Source of the DNA: UBA9715 sp964553375
GTDB lineage: Bacteria; Actinomycetota; Coriobacteriia; Coriobacteriales; Eggerthellaceae
Reading direction: 5' to 3'
DNA: 7,248 nt
NCBI GenBank assembly: GCA_964553375.1
Contig: CAZKKN010000073.1
Span: forward strand, 1 to 7,248
Of this stretch, positions 5,025 to 7,248 are shown in pieces; position 1 is the first letter of the stretch, and each line of letters begins with the position of its first letter. The notes under the pieces were generated by a model. That model worked only from the letters and a program-made list of their open reading frames with translations. It was not told the DNA's origin and searched no databases. Made by a program: the position numbers and the translations under genes.

Positions 5025-6418
5025 CAACCCAGAGGCAGGCGCAGGGTGAATTCGCTTCCCTGACCCAAGGTGCTTTCCACCGAGACATCCCCGCCATGGT
5101 AAAGGGCGGCATGCTTCACGATGGCCAGCCCAAGCCCTGTGCCGCCGGTTTCCTTCGAACGGCTTTTCTCCGTGCGATAGAAACGCTCGAATATCTTCGC
5201 GCGGTCTTCCTCGGGGATTCCGATGCCGTTGTCGCGCACGCGCACTGCCGCCTGCGGACCGCTGGGGGTTTGGATGCGCTCCACGGTGATGGCCACTATG
5301 CCGCCTTCGCCGGTGTAGCGGATGGCGTTCTCTATGAGGTTCGAGACGGCCTGCTCAATCAGCGCCTCGTTGCCCACCGCTTTCAGCGAGTCGCCATCGA
5401 AGGTCACGCTGACCCCGCGCTCCTTGGCCAAAGGCCGCAGGCGCTCGCTGGTGCGGCGCACCAGCTCCAGCAGGTCAACGGGTGATTTCTCGGCGCTGTC
5501 AAACGACGATTCGTCAAGTCGGGATAAGGTGAGTACGTCGTTGATGAGCGCCCGCAACCGTTGGGATTCCAGGTAGATGCGCCGCCCGAATTCCGGGATG
5601 TCTTCAGATGCCACCAAGCCGCTTGCGATCATCTCGGCCGAGCCGGAGATGACCTGCAAGGGCGTTTTCATCTCATGGGACACGTTGGCCGAGAACTCCC
5701 GGCGCAGCCCCTCGGCTTGCTTCAGCTCCTCGTTTTGACGTTTGAGCTGGCGTTGCTGGTCGTCGATGCGCTGAAGCAGCGGGCGCATCTCCTCGTAAGC
5801 TTCGCCGGAAAGCGGGCTGTTCACATCCAGGTTGTCCAACGGTTTCATGATGCGGGCCGTGAGGAGCCTCGAAAGCAGGATCACCAGCAAAACGGCGCAA
5901 ACGAGCACGATGCCCACCGGCAGGGCAAGCGATCCCAGGAAAGCCAGAAGCGACAGGCGCTCTTCGCTCACGCGGACGAAAGAGCCATCGCCTAGGCGCT
6001 CAGCCACGTAGAGCGTGTCTTTGTTCAGGGTATCGGAATGGCGCACCAGCACCCCTTCCCCGTCCAGCTCGGCCACTACCATCTCGGGCCGGAAGTAATG
6101 GTTATCCAGAGCCGTTCCCTGAGCAGCGGTGTCGTAGACCACGAAGCCGTCGGGGTCTATCAGCGTGAAGCGCTCCGGACCAGGGAACTGATCCAGGATG
6201 AGGGCGATGCGCTCGTCGGTGGTGTGCCCTTCCAACATTTGGGCGCAATTGCGCGCCTGCTGGACCAGCAGGTCCTCGGAGCGCTTCTCTTCCGAGAAAT
6301 AAGCCACTGTGACCAGCGCAATAGCCGTGGCAAGCACGGCGATGAGCGTGAAAGCCAGGGCGGCGGCGAAGACGCTGCGCGAGAGGCTGCGGGGACGGGC
6401 GGAGGAAGCGGATTCCAT
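5024..6418 (-). CDS. PhoR-type membrane sensor histidine kinase
   Basis: A 464-residue sensor kinase that autophosphorylates on histidine and passes the phosphate to the regulator encoded just upstream. TM1 is residues ~15-41. Residues ~42-155 are an extracytoplasmic PAS-like sensor with the PhoR-like run FTLIDPDGFVVYDTAAQG and LVRHSDTLNKDTLYVAERL. TM2 is ~158-183, followed by a short HAMP-like linker (IMKPLDNLDVNSPL) and a coiled coil. HisKA has SHEMKTPL with His248. The ATPase domain shows the N box (SNLIENAIRY, Asn360/Asn364), G1 (DNGIGIPEED, 396-405), F box (IFERFYR) and G2 (GTGLGL, 426-431). All key residues are intact. There is no cytoplasmic PAS domain, unlike some PhoR proteins. The ATG at 6418 follows AGGAG (6425-6429) by six bases; that site overlaps the regulator stop codon, so translation is probably coupled. 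The signal sensed is unknown, and no pst or phoU gene is in the window to support phosphate. Confidence 0.95.
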   Translation of the reverse strand: MESASSARPRSLSRSVFAAALAFTLIAVLATAIALVTVAYFSEEKRSEDLLVQQARNCAQMLEGHTTDERIALILDQFPGPERFTLIDPDGFVVYDTAAQGTALDNHYFRPEMVVAELDGEGVLVRHSDTLNKDTLYVAERLGDGSFVRVSEERLSLLAFLGSLALPVGIVLVCAVLLVILLSRLLTARIMKPLDNLDVNSPLSGEAYEEMRPLLQRIDDQQRQLKRQNEELKQAEGLRREFSANVSHEMKTPLQVISGSAEMIASGLVASEDIPEFGRRIYLESQRLRALINDVLTLSRLDESSFDSAEKSPVDLLELVRRTSERLRPLAKERGVSVTFDGDSLKAVGNEALIEQAVSNLIENAIRYTGEGGIVAITVERIQTPSGPQAAVRVRDNGIGIPEEDRAKIFERFYRTEKSRSKETGGTGLGLAIVKHAALYHGGDVSVESTLGQGSEFTLRLPLG

Positions 6419-6427
6419 GGCGCGCTC

Positions 6428-7144
6428 CTAAGCCCGCAGGCGATAACCCACGCCGCGGACGGTTTCCAGAACATCGCTGGAACCGGGATCTGCCCGGTCC
6501 AACTTCTGACGCAAGGTCTGCATGTGCACATCCACCGTACGCGTGCCGCCGAAGAACTCCGAGCCCCAAACGGCTTCGAAGAGTTGGGCGCGCGAAAGGG
6601 CTCGGCCGGGGTTCTCCATAAGCTTCTGCAGCAGCTCGAACTCCTTCAGCGTGAGTTTCACCGGCACGCCGGACGCTTCCACCTGGTGAGCCTGGGGGTC
6701 AAGGCTGAGCGCGCCGCAGATGAGCTTCGCATCGTCGGTCGGGGATGCACCTGTCCGATGCGCACGGCGCAGAAGCGCATTGGCGCGCGAGACCAGCTCC
6801 ATCATGGAGAAGGGCTTGGCAAGGTAGTCGTCGGCCCCGGCGTCCAGCCCGCTTATCGTGTCGAATTCGGTGCCTTTTGCGGTGAGCATGATCACCGGGA
6901 CGTCTTGCATCCACTTGTCAGCGCGGATTCGCTCCAGGATGCCCAGGCCGTCGATACCCGGCAGCATGATATCCAAAAGCACCAGGTCAGGAATTGTTTC
7001 CTCGCAGGCCGCGAAAAAGCTGGGGGCATCAGGGAAGCCACGTCCCTCGAAGCCGGCTTGGCGCAGCGCATAAAGCGTGAGATCGCGGATGTTCTCGTCG
7101 TCTTCCACATAGAAGACGAGTTCCTCCCGTTCGTTCGCTGCCAT
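6428..7144 (-). CDS. OmpR/PhoB-family response regulator
   Basis: A 238-residue DNA-binding transcription regulator activated by phosphorylation from the neighbouring kinase. The receiver domain (~8-122) has the acidic pair Asp15/Asp16, phospho-acceptor Asp58 in LVLLDIMLPG, Thr88 in VIMLTAKG, aromatic switch Tyr107, and Lys110 in the KPF motif. The winged-helix domain (~140-238) has LTLKEFELLQKLMENPGRALSR, the recognition-helix region GGTRTVDVHMQTLRQKL, and the ending VRGVGYRL typical of PhoB-like proteins. All switch residues are present. The ATG at 7144 has AAGGAGG (7149-7155) four bases upstream. An in-frame ATG at 7186 has no such site and lies within a -10-like TAGAAT, so it is unlikely. 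The gene is first of a two-gene operon, 9 bp ahead of the kinase. DNA targets are unknown. Confidence 0.95.
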   Translation of the reverse strand: MAANEREELVFYVEDDENIRDLTLYALRQAGFEGRGFPDAPSFFAACEETIPDLVLLDIMLPGIDGLGILERIRADKWMQDVPVIMLTAKGTEFDTISGLDAGADDYLAKPFSMMELVSRANALLRRAHRTGASPTDDAKLICGALSLDPQAHQVEASGVPVKLTLKEFELLQKLMENPGRALSRAQLFEAVWGSEFFGGTRTVDVHMQTLRQKLDRADPGSSDVLETVRGVGYRLRA

Positions 7145-7150
7145 TGATCC

Positions 7151-7170
7151 TCCTTCGCGCTCCTTCGCGC
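7151..7170 (-). repeat. 10-bp tandem duplication containing the regulator ribosome binding site
   Basis: The minus strand reads GCGCGAAGGA twice in a row, immediately followed by GG-ATCA-ATG. The duplication gives two AAGGA sites; the downstream one, extended to AAGGAGG, is correctly spaced for the start at 7144, while the other is ten bases further away. Confidence 0.65.
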
Positions 7171-7184
7171 CAGTTCCTTCGCTC

Positions 7185-7190
7185 ATTCTA
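7185..7190 (-). promoter_or_regulatory. Candidate -10 box for the two-component operon
   Basis: TAGAAT on the minus strand matches five of six bases of TATAAT. It would start transcription near 7178, leaving a ~34-base leader with a strong AAGGAGG site. The bases 17 bp upstream (CCCCCG) do not resemble a -35 and belong to the GGGGACGGGGATG repeat, so the promoter may need an activator, possibly the regulator itself. Confidence 0.4.
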
Positions 7191-7201
7191 GCTGACGCGG
7201 G

Positions 7202-7248
7202 TTATGCCGGGGGACGGGGATGTTTTATGTCAGGGGACGGGGATGATG
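7202..7248 (+). repeat. Tandem ~23-bp GGGGACGGGGATG repeats (REP-like), right copy
   Basis: Two units spaced 23 bp apart: one from 7202 to 7222 beginning TTATGCCGGGGGACGGGG, one from 7225 beginning TTATGTCAGGGGACGGGG. They agree at 19 of 21 positions. The window ends inside or at the end of the second unit with GATGATG, so the array may continue outside. The same unit occurs at the left end of the window in the opposite orientation. The copies occupy the expected -35 region of the two-component operon. Confidence 0.75.

Noticed and set aside
6038..7147. Plus-strand open frame (369 codons) antisense to the regulator and kinase
   Set aside because: It crosses the junction of two well-supported genes, has a His/Gln/Arg-rich composition and has no domain.
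7145..7186. Extended start of the response regulator at ATG 7186
   Set aside because: It has no Shine-Dalgarno and overlaps the TAGAAT -10 candidate. It would add residues not usual before a receiver domain, while the ATG at 7144 has AAGGAGG.

Overview
The window is about 7.2 kb of GC-rich bacterial chromosome with tightly packed genes, strong GGAGG-type ribosome binding sites and -10 boxes of the TAnnnT kind. Together with a Ser/Ala-linked DUF5067 lipoprotein and GGGGACGGGGAT repeats, this suggests a high-GC Gram-positive anaerobe. The class Coriobacteriia (Eggerthellales) is my best guess, but it rests on style and not on a marker gene.

Layout, left to right: (1) 1-56, degenerate copies of a ~23-bp GGACGGGGATGATG repeat, minus orientation, running into the 3' end of the first gene. 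(2) A minus-strand gene row read from 4176 down to 44: a HerA-like/DUF853 P-loop ATPase (2593-4176), a MATE-family multidrug efflux transporter (969-2510) and an EamA/DMT-family transporter (44-949). The last gene has no Shine-Dalgarno but has a perfect TATAAT exactly placed for a leaderless transcript. (3) A 293-bp divergent intergenic region (4177-4469) with two short direct-repeat arrays and a 15-bp dyad. (4) A plus-strand DUF5067 lipoprotein (4470-4982). (5) A strong palindrome (4997-5024), probably a terminator shared by two convergent transcription units. (6) A two-component system on the minus strand: a PhoB/OmpR-type response regulator (6428-7144), then a PhoR-type histidine kinase (5024-6418), 9 bp apart. 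(7) 7202-7248, two more copies of the GGACGGGGATGATG repeat in plus orientation, so the gene block is flanked by outward-facing copies.

How the genes fit together: the kinase and regulator are a cognate pair with every catalytic residue intact. The two transporters probably form an export module downstream of the ATPase. No sequence evidence links the two-component system to the lipoprotein or the transporters beyond adjacency. I see no mobile-element gene, CRISPR array, tRNA or rRNA. All five protein genes belong to known families, and I do not see a clearly new biological system. The most notable features are non-coding: the flanking repeats, the putative leaderless promoter inside the transporter operon, and several short tandem arrays in the gaps between genes.
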